From: Rickettsia sp. Oklahoma-10
GTDB taxonomy: Bacteria; Pseudomonadota; Alphaproteobacteria; Rickettsiales; Rickettsiaceae
Length of the DNA stretch: 64,000 bases
Assembly: GCF_039954865.1 (NCBI RefSeq)
Contig: NZ_CP157197.1
Span: 17,501-81,500 of the forward strand
Direction: 5' to 3'
The notes beneath the pieces are model-generated. The model did no database searches and was not told the DNA's origin. It saw nothing but the letters and a program-made list of their open reading frames with translations. Numbering within the stretch: the stretch's first letter is position 1; each line of letters begins with the position of its first letter. Below are positions 28,704-39,503 of this stretch, piece by piece. Made by a program: the position numbers and the translations under genes.

Positions 28704-29366
28704 ATGCAGCAATATATATTTCGATTTAATACTCCTAATAAATATCATCCTGATGAATTTATTGTTTCTAGTTCTAACAATCAAGCTTATAATATTATAC
28801 AAAATTGGCAACACAGCTTTGGCGTTAATCCTTATAAATTTACTTTATTAATTAAAGGTCCTTCTTCTTCAGGCAAAACTTATTTAACCAAAATATGGCA
28901 AAATTTAAGCAATGCCTATATTATTAAAGATATCTTTTTTAATGAAGAAATTTTAGAAAGATACAATGCTTTTATTATTGAAGATATTGAAAACTGGCAA
29001 GAACTGGCATTACTTCATATATTTAATATTATTAACGAAAAACAAAAATATCTTTTACTTACCTCATTTGATAAAAACAGAAATTTTGCTTTACCTGATT
29101 TATCTTCACGTATTAAATCAGTGCTTAGTATATTATTAAACTCCCCTGATGATGAATTAATCAAAGTGCTAATATTTAAACATTTTTCTATTTCTTCAGT
29201 AATAATATCCAGGCAAACAATAAATTTTCTTTTAGTAAATTTACCTAGGGAACATGCTAAAATCATAGAAATATTAGAGAATATAAATCAATTTGCTTTA
29301 ACTTCCAAAAGAAAAATCACCACTTCATTAGTTAAAGAAGTGTTAAATAGTCATATAATATTGTAA
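28704..29366 (+). CDS. hdaA: DnaA-related ATPase, HdaA/Hda-like replication regulator
   Basis: This 220-residue protein contains only the AAA+ domain III of DnaA. It has the Walker A motif GPSSSGKT at residues 52-59, a Walker B-like AFIIEDIENW near 91, and sensor I LLTSF near 113. There is no domain IV DNA-binding helix-turn-helix with the DnaA signature. This fits Hda/HdaA, which with the sliding clamp stimulates ATP hydrolysis by DnaA. It starts with MQQYIFRFN, whose Gln-rich start may be the clamp-binding motif. Function is inferred from domain content. Confidence 0.8.
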   Translation: MQQYIFRFNTPNKYHPDEFIVSSSNNQAYNIIQNWQHSFGVNPYKFTLLIKGPSSSGKTYLTKIWQNLSNAYIIKDIFFNEEILERYNAFIIEDIENWQELALLHIFNIINEKQKYLLLTSFDKNRNFALPDLSSRIKSVLSILLNSPDDELIKVLIFKHFSISSVIISRQTINFLLVNLPREHAKIIEILENINQFALTSKRKITTSLVKEVLNSHIIL

Positions 29367-29597
29367 CTCTTTCCTTGACTTTAACTTTTACCAATATTTA
29401 GAAAAAATTGTGCTGGGATATAAAAAAGAACAAAAAAGTTTAAATAGATAATAAAAATGTGCCATAGGTCTATTATCTATAGGTACTTTTGTAGAGTAAT
29501 TTTTGCTATATGTTCATATGGCAGTATTACTTAATAAGCTTTGCTTTCCAGATACTCCTGCTTAACTAATTTTAATGACTACATGAATTGTATTAAC
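29367..29597. other. Non-coding region after hdaA
   Basis: Nothing gene-like is convincing. A short plus-strand piece reads YLEKIVLGYKKEQKSLN and may be a remnant. The inverted motif ataggtctattatctatagg near 29465 is imperfect. Confidence 0.3.
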
Positions 29598-29637
29598 AAA
29601 AAAAGTTATTCTAGTACACTATTAAAAGCTAGAACAA
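29598..29637 (-). terminator. Probable terminator after tRNA-Val
   Basis: On the minus strand a ttctag / ctagaa stem (extended imperfectly by gtt / aac) is followed by seven Ts. It lies about 70 bases past the tRNA-Val 3' end and may end the long ribosomal transcript or the tRNA unit. Confidence 0.45.
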
Positions 29638-29704
29638 TTATATTTTTAATTGTATACCCTATAATATTTACTTATTAAAAAAAATAATGCTAAAACCTTT
29701 TCAT

Positions 29705-29780
29705 TGGTGGGCGATGAGAGATTCGAACTCCCGACATTCTCGGTGTAAACGAGATACTCTACCAGCTGAGCTAATCGCCC
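29705..29780 (-). tRNA. tRNA-Val (anticodon UAC)
   Basis: A 76-base cloverleaf: acceptor GGGCGAT pairs with ATCGCCC; the D arm is GCTC...GAGT. The anticodon stem TCTCG/CGAGA encloses loop TTTACAC, with anticodon TAC. The T arm carries the GTTCGAATC loop, and CCA is encoded. It lies downstream of rpsT on the same strand. Confidence 0.95.
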
Positions 29781-29889
29781 ATATTTTTTATTAATTAGTA
29801 AAACAACATTATTATAATAATAACCAGAAGATGTATAAAGACTTTAGTAAAATTTTATTAGTTTTTGCTTTTAAATTATCTATAGAGTG

Positions 29890-30162
29890 TTATTTACTTT
29901 CACCCATACTTTTTATTTGTCTTGATAATCTACTGATTTTTCTTGAGGCAGTATTTAATTTAATTATATTTTTTTTTACACCTTGCATCACCTTAGATTG
30001 AGCAACAGCTAACGCTAAGTTAGCATTTTCTTTATTACCAAGACTGATTTCATGTACAACTTTTTTGATAAAAGTTTTTATTGCACTAGATCTTTTTTTA
30101 TTGATTAGCGTTCTTTTTACTGTTTGTCTAGCAGCTTTTTTTGCTGAAGAATGATTAGCCAT
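29890..30162 (-). CDS. rpsT: 30S ribosomal protein S20
   Basis: The 90-residue basic helical protein begins [17 protein letters not shown] and continues with KTFIKKV and [13 protein letters not shown], as in S20. It binds the 5' and 3' minor domains of 16S rRNA. It sits 17 bases after rplQ on the same strand. This is not the usual place for rpsT, which is normally a solo gene, so the alpha operon appears extended here. Confidence 0.94.
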   Translation of the reverse strand: MANHSSAKKAARQTVKRTLINKKRSSAIKTFIKKVVHEISLGNKENANLALAVAQSKVMQGVKKNIIKLNTASRKISRLSRQIKSMGESK

Positions 30163-30179
30163 TACCGAGTCCTTTATAT

Positions 30180-30590
30180 TTAATTTTTAATATTTTCATT
30201 AACATCCTGCTGTATATTTCCTTTAGCATTAACATCTCTATCTACAAATTCAATATATGCTATCGGTGCTAAATCACCATAACGAAACCCGGCTTTTATT
30301 ATTCTAGTATAACCACCAGGTCTATCTTTATATCTAGTACCTAAAATACTTATAAGCTTTTCTACTGCTTTTTTATCTTTTATTTTTGATAAAACGCTTC
30401 TTCTAACCGCTAAGTCAGCTTTTTTAGCTTTAGTGATTAGAGTTTCAATGTAAGGTCTTAATTCCTTAGCTTTTGGTAGAGTAGTTTTAATTTGTTCATG
30501 GATTACAAGTGCTACAGCCATATTAGCAAGCATTGCTTGCCTATGACTACTTGTTACATTTAACTTTCTACCTTTAATTTTATGTCGCAT
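30180..30590 (-). CDS. rplQ: 50S ribosomal protein L17
   Basis: The 136-residue protein starts [20 protein letters not shown] and contains [16 protein letters not shown]-like and [15 protein letters not shown] segments typical of L17. It binds at the base of the 50S exit tunnel. It follows rpoA by 12 bases, the conserved end of the alpha operon. The C-terminal tail is Asn/Asp-rich and slightly longer than in enteric L17. Confidence 0.96.
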   Translation of the reverse strand: MRHKIKGRKLNVTSSHRQAMLANMAVALVIHEQIKTTLPKAKELRPYIETLITKAKKADLAVRRSVLSKIKDKKAVEKLISILGTRYKDRPGGYTRIIKAGFRYGDLAPIAYIEFVDRDVNAKGNIQQDVNENIKN

Positions 30591-30602
30591 TTTTATTAGT
30601 CC

Positions 30603-31625
30603 TTAATTATCAGAATCTTCATAACGTTTAGATAATTCCTGAATATTTTCTGGTGGCCAATCCGGTATATCCATACCAAACCTTAAATTAAATTTTGCTA
30701 ATATTTCTTTAATCTCATTTAAAGATTTTCTACCAAAATTTGGAGTTCTCAGCATATCAGATTCTGTTCTCTTTACTAGATCACCTATATATATTATATT
30801 ATCATTTTTCAAACAATTTGCTGATCTAACCGATAATTCTAATTCATCAACTCTTTTAAGTAAATACGGTGAAAACGGTAAAACATCAGTTTTAACCTGC
30901 TTATCTTCTTCCTGTTCTTCAAAAGAAATAAAGAATTGTAATTGTTCTTGTAAGATACGTGCAGCTAACCCTACAGCCATTTCAGGTAACAAATCACCGT
31001 TAGTTTCTACAAACATAATTAACTTATCATAGTCGGTAACCTGACCTACTCTAGTATTTTCTACCTTATAAGTAACACTCTTTACTGGATTAAATAAAGC
31101 ATCTACAGCTATTTCACCAATAGGTAAATTATCCTCATAACTATTTGTGCTAAGTACGTATCCTTTACCAACCTTACAAGTTAATTCCATTTCAAGCTGC
31201 TTATTTTTAGCAAGATTACAAATTACATGACTCGGATTCAGTATTTCTACATCATGCCCTGTTTCAATCATACCGGCCGTTACAACACAAGGTCCTGTTG
31301 CTTTTAACTTCATGATACGTTTTTCCGCAACATGCATCTTTACTTCAATACCTTTAATATTTAAGATCATCTCCGATACATCTTCTTTTACACCAGGTAT
31401 AGAAGAAAATTCATGTTCTATAGCAGGAATTTTTATAGAAGTGATGGCCGCCCCTTGTAAAGAAGAAAGTAACACCCTTCTCATAGCATTACCTAAAGTT
31501 AAACCAAAACCTCTTTCTAAAGGTTCGACTACAACTTTAGCTTTATTATTGTTTTCCGCAAAATTTTCATAAGCGACTTTATTCGGCTTTATTAAAGCAT
31601 TCCAATTTTTACTTAACGATAACAT
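30603..31625 (-). CDS. rpoA: RNA polymerase alpha subunit
   Basis: The 340-residue protein has the alpha N-terminal assembly domain (residues 1-235: [29 protein letters not shown]) and the C-terminal domain (250-325: [13 protein letters not shown] and [19 protein letters not shown]). The latter contacts UP elements and activators. Length and linker are normal for alphaproteobacteria. It lies between rpsK and rplQ, as in most bacterial alpha operons. Confidence 0.98.
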   Translation of the reverse strand: MLSLSKNWNALIKPNKVAYENFAENNNKAKVVVEPLERGFGLTLGNAMRRVLLSSLQGAAITSIKIPAIEHEFSSIPGVKEDVSEMILNIKGIEVKMHVAEKRIMKLKATGPCVVTAGMIETGHDVEILNPSHVICNLAKNKQLEMELTCKVGKGYVLSTNSYEDNLPIGEIAVDALFNPVKSVTYKVENTRVGQVTDYDKLIMFVETNGDLLPEMAVGLAARILQEQLQFFISFEEQEEDKQVKTDVLPFSPYLLKRVDELELSVRSANCLKNDNIIYIGDLVKRTESDMLRTPNFGRKSLNEIKEILAKFNLRFGMDIPDWPPENIQELSKRYEDSDN

Positions 31626-31642
31626 TTAATACCTATGACCTC

Positions 31643-32026
31643 TTATACTCTTCTTCTTTTTGGCGGTCTTACTCCATTATGAGCAATTGACGATACATCT
31701 AAAATTGATGTAACTACAAAATTTTGCCCGAATAAAGCTCTCATTGCTGATTCACGCTGAGCCCCAGGTCCTCCAATCCTAATAGAAATAGTTTTTAGAC
31801 CATATTCTTTTGCTTTTTCTGATGCTCTATCAATTGTTACTTGAGCCGCATAAGGTGTTGCTTTTCTTGCCCCTTTAAACCCATTACCTCCTGCTGATGC
31901 AGAAGAGATAGTATTACCTTGAATATCAGTAAATGTTACTATAGTATTATTAAACGATGCTCGGATATGCACAACACCAAGAGTGATAGTTTTTTTCTTT
32001 TTCTTAACTTTAACCGTCTGATTCAT
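31643..32026 (-). CDS. rpsK: 30S ribosomal protein S11
   Basis: The 127-residue protein has [18 protein letters not shown], the [14 protein letters not shown] segment, and the C-terminal [11 protein letters not shown]. All are diagnostic of S11, which forms the 30S platform. It lies 17 bases before rpoA and 24 after rpsM. S4 (rpsD), which in many bacteria lies between rpsK and rpoA, is absent here. Confidence 0.97.
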   Translation of the reverse strand: MNQTVKVKKKKKTITLGVVHIRASFNNTIVTFTDIQGNTISSASAGGNGFKGARKATPYAAQVTIDRASEKAKEYGLKTISIRIGGPGAQRESAMRALFGQNFVVTSILDVSSIAHNGVRPPKRRRV

Positions 32027-32050
32027 TATTTATACTCTATACTTAAACTA

Positions 32051-32428
32051 TTATTTAACAGCTTTTTTCTTGCCGGCTATTGCAATAGCTTTGCCTTTTC
32101 TAGTTCGAGCATTAGAATGCGTGTTCTGCCCTCTCACCGGCAATTTACGTATATGTCTAAGCCCTTTATAACATCTTATATCTTTCTTCTTCTTAATATT
32201 AAGTGTCACCTCTCGTCTTAAATCACCTTCGACTTTATATTCACTTTCAATAATATTACGTAAACTTATTAACTCTTGATCCGTAAGTTCTTTAACTTTT
32301 TTATCTTTCGATACTTTTGCTTTGCTACAAATCTCTGCTGCCATAACAGGCCCAAGACCATAAATGTAAGTTAAACTCACAACTAAACGTTTATTATCGG
32401 GAATATTAACACTTGCAATTCTTGCCAC
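32051..32428 (-). CDS. rpsM: 30S ribosomal protein S13
   Basis: The 125-residue protein starts [14 protein letters not shown] and has LTYIYGLG, the [17 protein letters not shown] segment and a basic tail. It matches S13, which bridges the subunits and contacts P-site tRNA. It is the first ribosomal gene after adk. L36 (rpmJ), often placed just before rpsM, is not found in the 58-base gap. Confidence 0.97.
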   Translation of the reverse strand: MARIASVNIPDNKRLVVSLTYIYGLGPVMAAEICSKAKVSKDKKVKELTDQELISLRNIIESEYKVEGDLRREVTLNIKKKKDIRCYKGLRHIRKLPVRGQNTHSNARTRKGKAIAIAGKKKAVK

Positions 32429-32486
32429 AAATAATCTCCAAATTTACTATAGTAACTAGAAAATAATATAAAAATCTTTAATAAAG

Positions 32487-33125
32487 TCAACTTATTTTTA
32501 GTATTTTCTGTATATCAATTTCTATTTCTTGTTCATTTTTACTTCCATTAACTATATAAAAATTACCACTATTTTTATAATAATCTATTAACGGATATGT
32601 TTCTGTTTTATATACTTCAATTCTTTTTTGTATTACTTCTTCAGTATCGTCTTTCCTATAATCAAACATACTTGAACCACAAACATCACATACATTGTTA
32701 GTTTTAGGCTGTAAGAAGTAACTATTATATATTTTACCGCAATTTTTACAACTATATCTCCCTACAACTCTCTTAATTAACAATTCATCTAAAACATTAA
32801 AATATATTATTTTAATGTTTTCTGTAATAAATGACTCAAAGAATTTTGCTTGCTCTAAATTACGCGGATATCCATCTAATATATAACCGTTTTTATATTC
32901 AGGAGATAATAAAAAACTTTTGATTACTTGATTAACTATTTCATTAGGTATAAGCTCCCCTTGCCTAACATAATTATTAATTAATTCTGCTTCACTAGTT
33001 GATGTTTTTATAATTGTTCTAAATATATCACCGATTGCTATATGTGGTAAATCAATTTTTTTAGCTATCTTTTTTCCTTGTGTTCCCTTTCCAGCTCCTG
33101 GAGGACCTAAAAAAATTACTATCAC
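32487..33125 (-). CDS. adk: Adenylate kinase
   Basis: The 212-residue kinase catalyses ATP + AMP = 2 ADP. It has the P-loop GPPGAGKGT (residues 7-15), [17 protein letters not shown] and [12 protein letters not shown]. Its long LID contains four Cys in two CxxC pairs (CKNC and CDVC), so it is the zinc-containing form. It lies in the ribosomal cluster between secY and rpsM, the position it has in many bacteria. Confidence 0.96.
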   Translation of the reverse strand: MIVIFLGPPGAGKGTQGKKIAKKIDLPHIAIGDIFRTIIKTSTSEAELINNYVRQGELIPNEIVNQVIKSFLLSPEYKNGYILDGYPRNLEQAKFFESFITENIKIIYFNVLDELLIKRVVGRYSCKNCGKIYNSYFLQPKTNNVCDVCGSSMFDYRKDDTEEVIQKRIEVYKTETYPLIDYYKNSGNFYIVNGSKNEQEIEIDIQKILKIS

Positions 33126-33140
33126 TACTTAAGCTCATTT

Positions 33141-34442
33141 TTAATTTTTCAATTTTACTTTCTTCATTAAACCTTCATACTTACTACTAAATAAGTAAGT
33201 TTGAATCTGAGTCATAGTATCAAGTACCACATTCACTACAATTAAAAAACTTGTACCTCCTAAAGAAAGAGAGATTACATACTTATTCATTAATAGCTCC
33301 GGAATTACACATATTACACTTAAATACCCCCCCCCTATAACCGTAAGTCTTGTAAGTATATAATCAAAATAATCAGATGTATTTTTCCCTGGTCTTTTAC
33401 CGGGAATATAAGCGCCATATTTTCTTAAATTATTAGCAGTATCTTCAGAATTAAATACTATTGCAGTATAAAAAAAACTAAAAAACATAATTAACGCTAC
33501 ATACAATAAAATATATACAGGTTTGCCATGCCCTAAATAATAAGTAAGCATGCCCATAGTTTCTGAATTACTACTAGAAAAATTAGCAAGCGTAGCAGGA
33601 AATAGTAAGATTGAACTAGCAAATATTGGAGGTATTACACCCGAAGTATTTAATTTAAGAGGCATATGCGTTGCTTCTCCCCCATAAATTTTATTGCCTA
33701 TTTGCCTTTTAGGATATTGAACCAATAATTTTCTTTGGGCTTTTTCAAAAAATATAATTATAGCTATTAATATAACTACTCCAATACAAACAGTGATCGC
33801 TATTAAAGGTGATAGTACTCCTTTTCTTGATAATTCAAACATACTAATAATAGCACTAGGTACTCCCGAAATTATACCTATAAATATAATTAAAGATGTA
33901 CCGTTACCTATTCCACGTTGCGTAATTTGTTCTCCTAACCACATTAACAGCATGGTACCTACAACCAAAGTAATTACAGTTGTAACTCTAAAGAACAAAC
34001 CTGCTAAAATTACTACAGGACCAGTATTTGTTACAATTGACTCTAAACTTATAGCAACTCCGTAGGCCTGAAAAGAAGCGAGGAGAACTGTTAAATATCT
34101 CGATAACTGATTTACTTTCCTTTTACCGACTTCCCCTTCTTTTTTTAAATTTTCCAAAGGTTTATATGCTACTGACATTAATTGAATAATAATTGAGGCG
34201 GTAATATACGGCATAATTGCTAAAGCAAAAATAGACATTCTACCTAGTGATCCTCCAGATAGCATATTAAACATTCCGAGTATTCCGGATTGATTCTTTT
34301 CAGCTATACTACTTAAAACAATTGAATCTATACCAGGTATAGGTATAAAAGACCCAAATCTACATACTACAAGAATGAGAATAGTAAAAACAATGCGGCT
34401 AACTAAATCATTACCAGACTTTTTAGAAAAATTTTGACGCAT
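33141..34442 (-). CDS. secY: Protein translocase subunit SecY
   Basis: The 433-residue membrane protein forms the SecYEG channel. Ten hydrophobic segments are visible, with the N-terminal plug region ([20 protein letters not shown]) and the conserved cytoplasmic segments [11 protein letters not shown] and RPGKNTSDY. It is co-directional with rplO, 3 bases away. A run of nine Gs on the coding strand (33327-33335) encodes Gly-Gly-Gly in VIGGGYLSV and is a potential slippage site. Confidence 0.97.
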   Translation of the reverse strand: MRQNFSKKSGNDLVSRIVFTILILVVCRFGSFIPIPGIDSIVLSSIAEKNQSGILGMFNMLSGGSLGRMSIFALAIMPYITASIIIQLMSVAYKPLENLKKEGEVGKRKVNQLSRYLTVLLASFQAYGVAISLESIVTNTGPVVILAGLFFRVTTVITLVVGTMLLMWLGEQITQRGIGNGTSLIIFIGIISGVPSAIISMFELSRKGVLSPLIAITVCIGVVILIAIIIFFEKAQRKLLVQYPKRQIGNKIYGGEATHMPLKLNTSGVIPPIFASSILLFPATLANFSSSNSETMGMLTYYLGHGKPVYILLYVALIMFFSFFYTAIVFNSEDTANNLRKYGAYIPGKRPGKNTSDYFDYILTRLTVIGGGYLSVICVIPELLMNKYVISLSLGGTSFLIVVNVVLDTMTQIQTYLFSSKYEGLMKKVKLKN

Positions 34443-34445
34443 ATA

Positions 34446-34907
34446 TTATAACAACTTTCCACCTGCTTTCTCAATGAAATCCTTAGCTTTTGAAGAATAT
34501 GCATCTAATTTTAATGATAGAGGAGAATTAAAATCACCACTACACAGAGATAATAATTTCACCAATTTTTTATTGTTTTTATTATTTACTACTCCAGCTT
34601 CTATTAACTTTGCCTTAGTAATGGTATCAGTAATACTTAAACGCCCATCGGCTAATGCTGCCTCAATATTGTAAATATTTATTATATTGTATTTTTTAGT
34701 TGAAATACAATTAAATCCTCTTTTAGGCAGTCTTTTTATTATAGGTGTTTGACCACCTTCAAAACCTTTTATTGCAACGCCGGATCTAGATCTTTGACCT
34801 TTAACCCCTCTACCACCGGTTTTTCCTTTACCACTACCAATACCACGTGCTATTCTTTTCTTATTTTTTTTAGCACCTATATTATTATATAATTCATTTA
34901 ATTTCAT
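34446..34907 (-). CDS. rplO: 50S ribosomal protein L15
   Basis: The 153-residue protein has the Gly/Arg/Lys-rich N-terminal extension ([20 protein letters not shown]) and the compact C-terminal fold with KRLPKRGF. It is a late-assembly L15, located between rpmD and secY as in the spc operon. Confidence 0.96.
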   Translation of the reverse strand: MKLNELYNNIGAKKNKKRIARGIGSGKGKTGGRGVKGQRSRSGVAIKGFEGGQTPIIKRLPKRGFNCISTKKYNIINIYNIEAALADGRLSITDTITKAKLIEAGVVNNKNNKKLVKLLSLCSGDFNSPLSLKLDAYSSKAKDFIEKAGGKLL

Positions 34908-34920
34908 TTACAAACTCTAA

Positions 34921-35112
34921 CTACATATTTTCTATTTTTAACAAATGCTTTACTTTTTTAACCATTCCTTTGATTGAATTAGTATTTTCAAGAATAACAG
35001 TCTTATTAATTTTGTTTAAACCAAGCCCCACTAATGTCAGTCTTTGATCATATTTACGACCTATAGCACTTTTAACTTGGGTAACTTTTATATTATTGAT
35101 TTTATTATTCAT
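34921..35112 (-). CDS. rpmD: 50S ribosomal protein L30
   Basis: The 63-residue protein contains [20 protein letters not shown] and [15 protein letters not shown], the short bacterial L30 form. It lies between rpsE and rplO, its standard position. Confidence 0.95.
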   Translation of the reverse strand: MNNKINNIKVTQVKSAIGRKYDQRLTLVGLGLNKINKTVILENTNSIKGMVKKVKHLLKIENM

Positions 35113-35121
35113 AACTTCACC

Positions 35122-35664
35122 TTACTTCACAAGATTATGCATCAACTGAATATCAGAAGATTTTACAGATATTTCATTTACTTTTTTATCTCTTCTCATA
35201 GCAATCGATTTTGGTGATGCAAGTTTATTTAATGCATCAAATGTTGCAGAAATCATTGCATAAACATTAGTTGAACCTATTGATTTAGCAACAATATCAT
35301 GAACACCTAAAGAATCAAAAATTGCTCTCATAGACCCTCCAGCTATAACACCGGTACCTGCTTTAGCTCTTCTTAAAATCACTTTAGCAGCCCCACTTTT
35401 ACCAACAACATCATGGTGAATAGTTCTATTTTGATATAAAGGCACTTTCATCATCCTCTTTTTAGCAGCTTGTTTTGCCTTTCCACGAGCTTCGTTTACT
35501 TCTTTAGCTTTTCCATGTCCCGCTCCAACTCTGCCGGCTTTATCACCAACAACTACATAAGCAGAAAAAGCAAATCTTCTACCGCCTTTTACTACTTTTG
35601 TAATTCTATTCACATCAACTAAAACTTCGCTTAAAGCCTCTTCATTTTTTTTAACTTTAGACAT
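35122..35664 (-). CDS. rpsE: 30S ribosomal protein S5
   Basis: The 180-residue protein contains the S5 double-stranded-RNA-binding domain ([21 protein letters not shown]) and the C-terminal domain with [20 protein letters not shown] and [12 protein letters not shown]5 takes part in decoding fidelity and helicase activity at the mRNA entry. The length is slightly above the enteric form. Confidence 0.97.
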   Translation of the reverse strand: MSKVKKNEEALSEVLVDVNRITKVVKGGRRFAFSAYVVVGDKAGRVGAGHGKAKEVNEARGKAKQAAKKRMMKVPLYQNRTIHHDVVGKSGAAKVILRRAKAGTGVIAGGSMRAIFDSLGVHDIVAKSIGSTNVYAMISATFDALNKLASPKSIAMRRDKKVNEISVKSSDIQLMHNLVK

Positions 35665-35681
35665 TACTATAACCTTATAAC

Positions 35682-36038
35682 CTAAAATTTTATTTTCTCT
35701 CTAGCTGCATCAGCTAGAGCTTTTACAACACCGTGATACTTATATCCGCCTCTATCAAATACTACTTCTTTTATTCCTACAGAATCAGCTTTTGTTGCTA
35801 TTTCTTCACCTACTTTGATAGCATTTTCAACATTACAATGAGATTTTTTTATTTTTTTAATTTTAGCATCTAAAGTTGAAGCGGAGGCAATCGTTATAGA
35901 CTTAGAATCATCTATAATTTGCGCATATATATGTCTACCTGACTTAAATATTGATAATCTAAACCTATTAGATATTTTAGATATTTTATGTCTTATTCTA
36001 TTTCTTCTTTTTTCAAATTTTAGCTTAGCACTACGCAT
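35682..36038 (-). CDS. rplR: 50S ribosomal protein L18
   Basis: The 118-residue 5S rRNA-binding protein has [40 protein letters not shown] and the C-terminal [20 protein letters not shown]. It is placed between rplF and rpsE. Confidence 0.97.
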   Translation of the reverse strand: MRSAKLKFEKRRNRIRHKISKISNRFRLSIFKSGRHIYAQIIDDSKSITIASASTLDAKIKKIKKSHCNVENAIKVGEEIATKADSVGIKEVVFDRGGYKYHGVVKALADAAREKIKF

Positions 36039-36053
36039 ATTTAACTCTTAAGT

Positions 36054-36587
36054 TTAATTTTTCTTACCTTCTTTACGCGGTATAAATTGATTTTCAAATT
36101 TAATTCCTTTTCCTTTATAAGGCTCAGGCGGTCTCTGTTTTATAATAATTGAAGCAAATTGTCCTAACTTTTCTTTATCTGTCCCCTCAAGAATAATAAT
36201 ATTTTGCTTAGGCACATCTATTTTAATATCTGAAGGTATTTCAATTTTTGTATTATGGCTTTTAGCAAGCATTAAATTTAAATACTTACCTTTTACCATT
36301 GCCCTATAACCGACTCCGTTAATTTCGAGTTTAAGTTTAAACCCTTCTTTAACTCCGGTAACCATATTCGATATTATACTTCTTGCAGTACCCCACATAG
36401 CACGTGCATTTTTACTTGCTGCTAAAGGTTTTACTAAAAGCTTATTTTCTGCCAATAAAATTACTATATTACCTTTAAAAGTTTTTGATAATTCACCTTT
36501 AGGTCCAGATATTTTTACTTCTAAATCATTTAAACCAACTTTTACACCTTCAGGTATAGTAATCGGCAATTTTCCAACACGTGACAT
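36054..36587 (-). CDS. rplF: 50S ribosomal protein L6
   Basis: The 177-residue protein starts [15 protein letters not shown] and shows the two repeated L6 domains, ending with [13 protein letters not shown]. It binds near the sarcin-ricin loop. Spacing to rpsH and rplR is under 20 bases on each side. Confidence 0.97.
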   Translation of the reverse strand: MSRVGKLPITIPEGVKVGLNDLEVKISGPKGELSKTFKGNIVILLAENKLLVKPLAASKNARAMWGTARSIISNMVTGVKEGFKLKLEINGVGYRAMVKGKYLNLMLAKSHNTKIEIPSDIKIDVPKQNIIILEGTDKEKLGQFASIIIKQRPPEPYKGKGIKFENQFIPRKEGKKN

Positions 36588-36595
36588 TTTTTTAC

Positions 36596-36994
36596 CTAAA
36601 ATACTTTACAAATTACTTCACCGCCAACATTTTTAATATGAGCTTCTCTATCAGACATAACACCGTAAGGAGTAGAAAGTATATAGATACCCATATTATT
36701 ATAATATCCTTTCAAATCTTTAATAGCAGAATATACTCTTTTTCCAGGCTTTGATACTCTATGAATTTCACATATAGACGCATTACCATTAACAGAGTAT
36801 TTTAAAGTTACCTCAGTATAACTAATATTATTTTTTTGAGTAATTACATAATCCTTTATATAACCTTCTTTTTGCAAGACATCTAAAATTGAAGTTTTAA
36901 TTTTAGAACTAGGAAAAGAAACATTTATCAATTTACTTTTATAAGCATTTCTAATTCTAGTTAACATATCTGCTACATTATCCGTCATTGACAT
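36596..36994 (-). CDS. rpsH: 30S ribosomal protein S8
   Basis: The 132-residue protein starts [18 protein letters not shown] and ends with [21 protein letters not shown], the S8 signature. In E. coli S8 represses the spc operon by binding rplE mRNA. Whether that occurs here is not visible. Confidence 0.97.
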   Translation of the reverse strand: MSMTDNVADMLTRIRNAYKSKLINVSFPSSKIKTSILDVLQKEGYIKDYVITQKNNISYTEVTLKYSVNGNASICEIHRVSKPGKRVYSAIKDLKGYYNNMGIYILSTPYGVMSDREAHIKNVGGEVICKVF

Positions 36995-37013
36995 ATTCTT
37001 TACCTATCAACTT

Positions 37014-37319
37014 TTACCAACTTGACTTAACTACACCAGGAACCAAGCCTCTACCTATTAATTCCCTAAGCTTATTCCTCGATATCCCAAATTTTCTTGT
37101 CACACCTCTTGGTCTACCTGTAAGCTCACATCTATTTCTTATTCTAGTAGGTGATGAATTTCTAGGTAATTGTGCAAGCAACATTACCAAAGAAAAGCGC
37201 TCTTCTAATGAAATACTTTTATCATAAATTTTACTTTTTAGTGCTAAACGTTTATTATGCAAACTTTGTGATTTTTTTTTCCTACTTTCATTTTTTTTTA
37301 TCGAACTTACTTTTGCCAT
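37014..37319 (-). CDS. rpsN: 30S ribosomal protein S14
   Basis: The 101-residue protein is the long, zinc-free (C-minus) S14. The CxxC pairs of the short form are lacking; it has [20 protein letters not shown] and the end [11 protein letters not shown]. This is the usual form in alphaproteobacteria. It lies between rplE and rpsH. Confidence 0.97.
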   Translation of the reverse strand: MAKVSSIKKNESRKKKSQSLHNKRLALKSKIYDKSISLEERFSLVMLLAQLPRNSSPTRIRNRCELTGRPRGVTRKFGISRNKLRELIGRGLVPGVVKSSW

Positions 37320-37336
37320 TGTATATATCCTAAAAA

Positions 37337-37876
37337 TTAATTATAAAAAGGTAAATTAAACCCTGATAATAAAAATTTACTTTCTTTATCCGTTTTAGCA
37401 GATGTAACGATTGTAATATCCATACCCCTTATTGTATCGATTTTATCGTAATTAATTTCAGGAAAGACTATCTGCTCTTTTAATCCAAAAGTAAAATTTC
37501 CTTTTCCGTCAAAGCTTTTATAAGAAAAACCACGAAATTCCTTAACACGAGGTAATGCAACAATTACTAGCCTTTCTAAAAAATCATACATTCTATCTTT
37601 ACGTAACGTAACCTTACAGCCTATTTTCATATTTTCACGTAACTTAAAGGTTGCAATAGATTTTCTTGCTAACGTTACAACTGGCTTCTGGCCAGAAATC
37701 AAGGTAAGATCATTTACTGCATTATTAATCACTTTGGAATCGGCTATTGCTTCCCCTACCCCCATATTTATAACAATTTTCTTAATTTGCGGTATTGCGT
37801 GTTTATTTTTATAAGAAAATTCTTTTTGTAAGCTTTCAATAATTTTGTGCTGATATAATTCTTTAAACCTTAACAT
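37337..37876 (-). CDS. rplE: 50S ribosomal protein L5
   Basis: The 179-residue 5S rRNA-binding protein contains [33 protein letters not shown] and [15 protein letters not shown]. Its start overlaps the rplX stop by one base (TAATG), indicating coupling. Confidence 0.97.
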   Translation of the reverse strand: MLRFKELYQHKIIESLQKEFSYKNKHAIPQIKKIVINMGVGEAIADSKVINNAVNDLTLISGQKPVVTLARKSIATFKLRENMKIGCKVTLRKDRMYDFLERLVIVALPRVKEFRGFSYKSFDGKGNFTFGLKEQIVFPEINYDKIDTIRGMDITIVTSAKTDKESKFLLSGFNLPFYN

Positions 37877-38205
37877 TACTTACCTTCTTTACCGATAATT
37901 TCCCCTGATTTCTTTGCTACTCTAACCTTAGAACCATCTTCTAAGAATTTAAAAACTACTTTGGTAGGTCTACCAGTTTTTGGATCGATGTGTGCAATAT
38001 TTGAGATATGTATAGGTAATTCTTTAGTTATTATTCCGCCTTCGCTCATTTGATTAGGCTTAGTATGCTTTTTTACTAAATTTACTCCAGCAACAATTAC
38101 CTTACTATCTTTAGGAAACACTCTTAAGATTTTACCTTTTTTTCCCTTGTGCTTTCCGGCAATAATAATAACTTCATCACCTTTCTTTACTTTTAATTTA
38201 ATCAT
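37876..38205 (-). CDS. rplX: 50S ribosomal protein L24
   Basis: The 109-residue protein has the KOW segment [20 protein letters not shown] and the later [16 protein letters not shown]-like region (here [10 protein letters not shown]). L24 initiates 50S assembly. It abuts rplN with no spacer and overlaps rplE by one base. Confidence 0.97.
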   Translation of the reverse strand: MIKLKVKKGDEVIIIAGKHKGKKGKILRVFPKDSKVIVAGVNLVKKHTKPNQMSEGGIITKELPIHISNIAHIDPKTGRPTKVVFKFLEDGSKVRVAKKSGEIIGKEGK

Positions 38206-38574
38206 TTATAACACTTCCTCTGCAAGCGACATTATTCTAACATATTTTTTTGCTCTAAGTTCTCTTGTAACAGGACCAAAAACTCTAGTACCGATAGGTT
38301 CGTCTTGTTTACTCAAAAGCACTAATGCGTTTTTATCAAATTTTATTGTACTACCGTCAGGTCTTACTACTCCAGTCTTTGTACGAACTATCACACCTTT
38401 ATAAACATCACCCTTTTTCACCTTACCGCCAGGTATAGCTTCTTTAACAGATACAACTATAACATCACCTAGCTTTGCTACCATATGGTGAGAACCACCT
38501 AAAACTTTAATACACATAACTTTTTTAGCACCGGAATTATCTGCAACTTCCAAGATGCTCTGCATTTGAATCAT
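38206..38574 (-). CDS. rplN: 50S ribosomal protein L14
   Basis: The 122-residue protein matches L14: [38 protein letters not shown], and [16 protein letters not shown]. It opens the spc part of the cluster. The 73-base gap to rpsQ is among the larger ones here and could hold a processing site or secondary promoter, but no clear promoter was seen. Confidence 0.97.
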   Translation of the reverse strand: MIQMQSILEVADNSGAKKVMCIKVLGGSHHMVAKLGDVIVVSVKEAIPGGKVKKGDVYKGVIVRTKTGVVRPDGSTIKFDKNALVLLSKQDEPIGTRVFGPVTRELRAKKYVRIMSLAEEVL

Positions 38575-38647
38575 AAACTACTTCCAATTTTTTACACACG
38601 AGAGGTAAAATAAACAATCTACCTTAAAAGTCAAAGATTAAAAAACT

Positions 38648-38881
38648 TTATTCTCCATTTACCACTATCCATGTTTTGGTTTTTGATATAGGACGACTTT
38701 CAATTATACTAACTTTATCTCCTTCTTGATATCTATTTTCTAAATCATGAGCAGCATATTTTTTAGATACTTTCACGAATTTTTTATAAATAGGATGCTT
38801 AAATTTTCTTTCTACTTTTACTTTCACTGTCTTATCAGCTTTTGAACTTACAACTACGCCTTGTAACACTCTTTTCGGCAT
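38648..38881 (-). CDS. rpsQ: 30S ribosomal protein S17
   Basis: The 77-residue OB-fold protein starts [18 protein letters not shown] and contains [18 protein letters not shown] and the [13 protein letters not shown] end. The frame is open six codons further upstream, but that stretch contains the ribosome-binding site (gaggg), so the Met at 38881 is chosen. Confidence 0.96.
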   Translation of the reverse strand: MPKRVLQGVVVSSKADKTVKVKVERKFKHPIYKKFVKVSKKYAAHDLENRYQEGDKVSIIESRPISKTKTWIVVNGE

Positions 38882-38882
38882 T

Positions 38883-39098
38883 TTAATATCCCTCACCATT
38901 AGATCTTTTTGTTAATTCAGTTTTAATACGTGCTATAGACTTTTTGACTAACGAAAACCTACTAGTATTTTTTAACTCACCTAAAGCTTGCTGAAATCTT
39001 AAATTAAATAATTCTTTCTTTAACAGATTAAGGTGTTTATACAGCTCCTCTATTGTTTCAGTAGAGAACTTACTTCTTAATAATTTCAAATCATTCAT
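38883..39098 (-). CDS. rpmC: 50S ribosomal protein L29
   Basis: The 71-residue two-helix protein contains [19 protein letters not shown] and [14 protein letters not shown], the L29 pattern. It sits at the exit tunnel near L23. Its start overlaps the end of rplP by eight bases. Confidence 0.95.
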   Translation of the reverse strand: MNDLKLLRSKFSTETIEELYKHLNLLKKELFNLRFQQALGELKNTSRFSLVKKSIARIKTELTKRSNGEGY

Positions 39099-39501
39099 AA
39101 CGTCTCACTATCCTTGTTTTAACAGGTAATTTCGCACTTGCGAGTTCCAAAGCTCTAAGCGCAACATTTTCTTCTACCCCTTCAATTTCAAACATAATTC
39201 TTCCAGGCGAAACTCTAACTGCAAAAAATTCAGGAGAACCTTTACCTTTACCCATTCTTACTTCTGCAGGCTTTTTAGAAACAGGAATATCTGGAAAAAT
39301 GCGAATCCATAATCTTCCTTGCCTTTTCATAAATCTAGTCGCAGCTTTCCTTCCTGCTTCTATTTGTCTTGCAGTAACACGCCAACCATCTACAGATTTT
39401 AGACCAAATGATCCAAAAGCAAGCATCGTACCTGCTTTTGCTTTTGAAGCAACTCTACCCTTATGAGCTTTTCTAAATTTTTGTTTTTTCGGAGCTAACA
39501 T
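39091..39501 (-). CDS. rplP: 50S ribosomal protein L16
   Basis: The 136-residue protein has [36 protein letters not shown] and the [20 protein letters not shown] region. It contacts the A-site tRNA elbow. It is tightly packed between rpsC (2-base gap) and rpmC (overlap). Confidence 0.97.
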   Translation of the reverse strand: MLAPKKQKFRKAHKGRVASKAKAGTMLAFGSFGLKSVDGWRVTARQIEAGRKAATRFMKRQGRLWIRIFPDIPVSKKPAEVRMGKGKGSPEFFAVRVSPGRIMFEIEGVEENVALRALELASAKLPVKTRIVRRYE

Positions 39502-39503
39502 TT

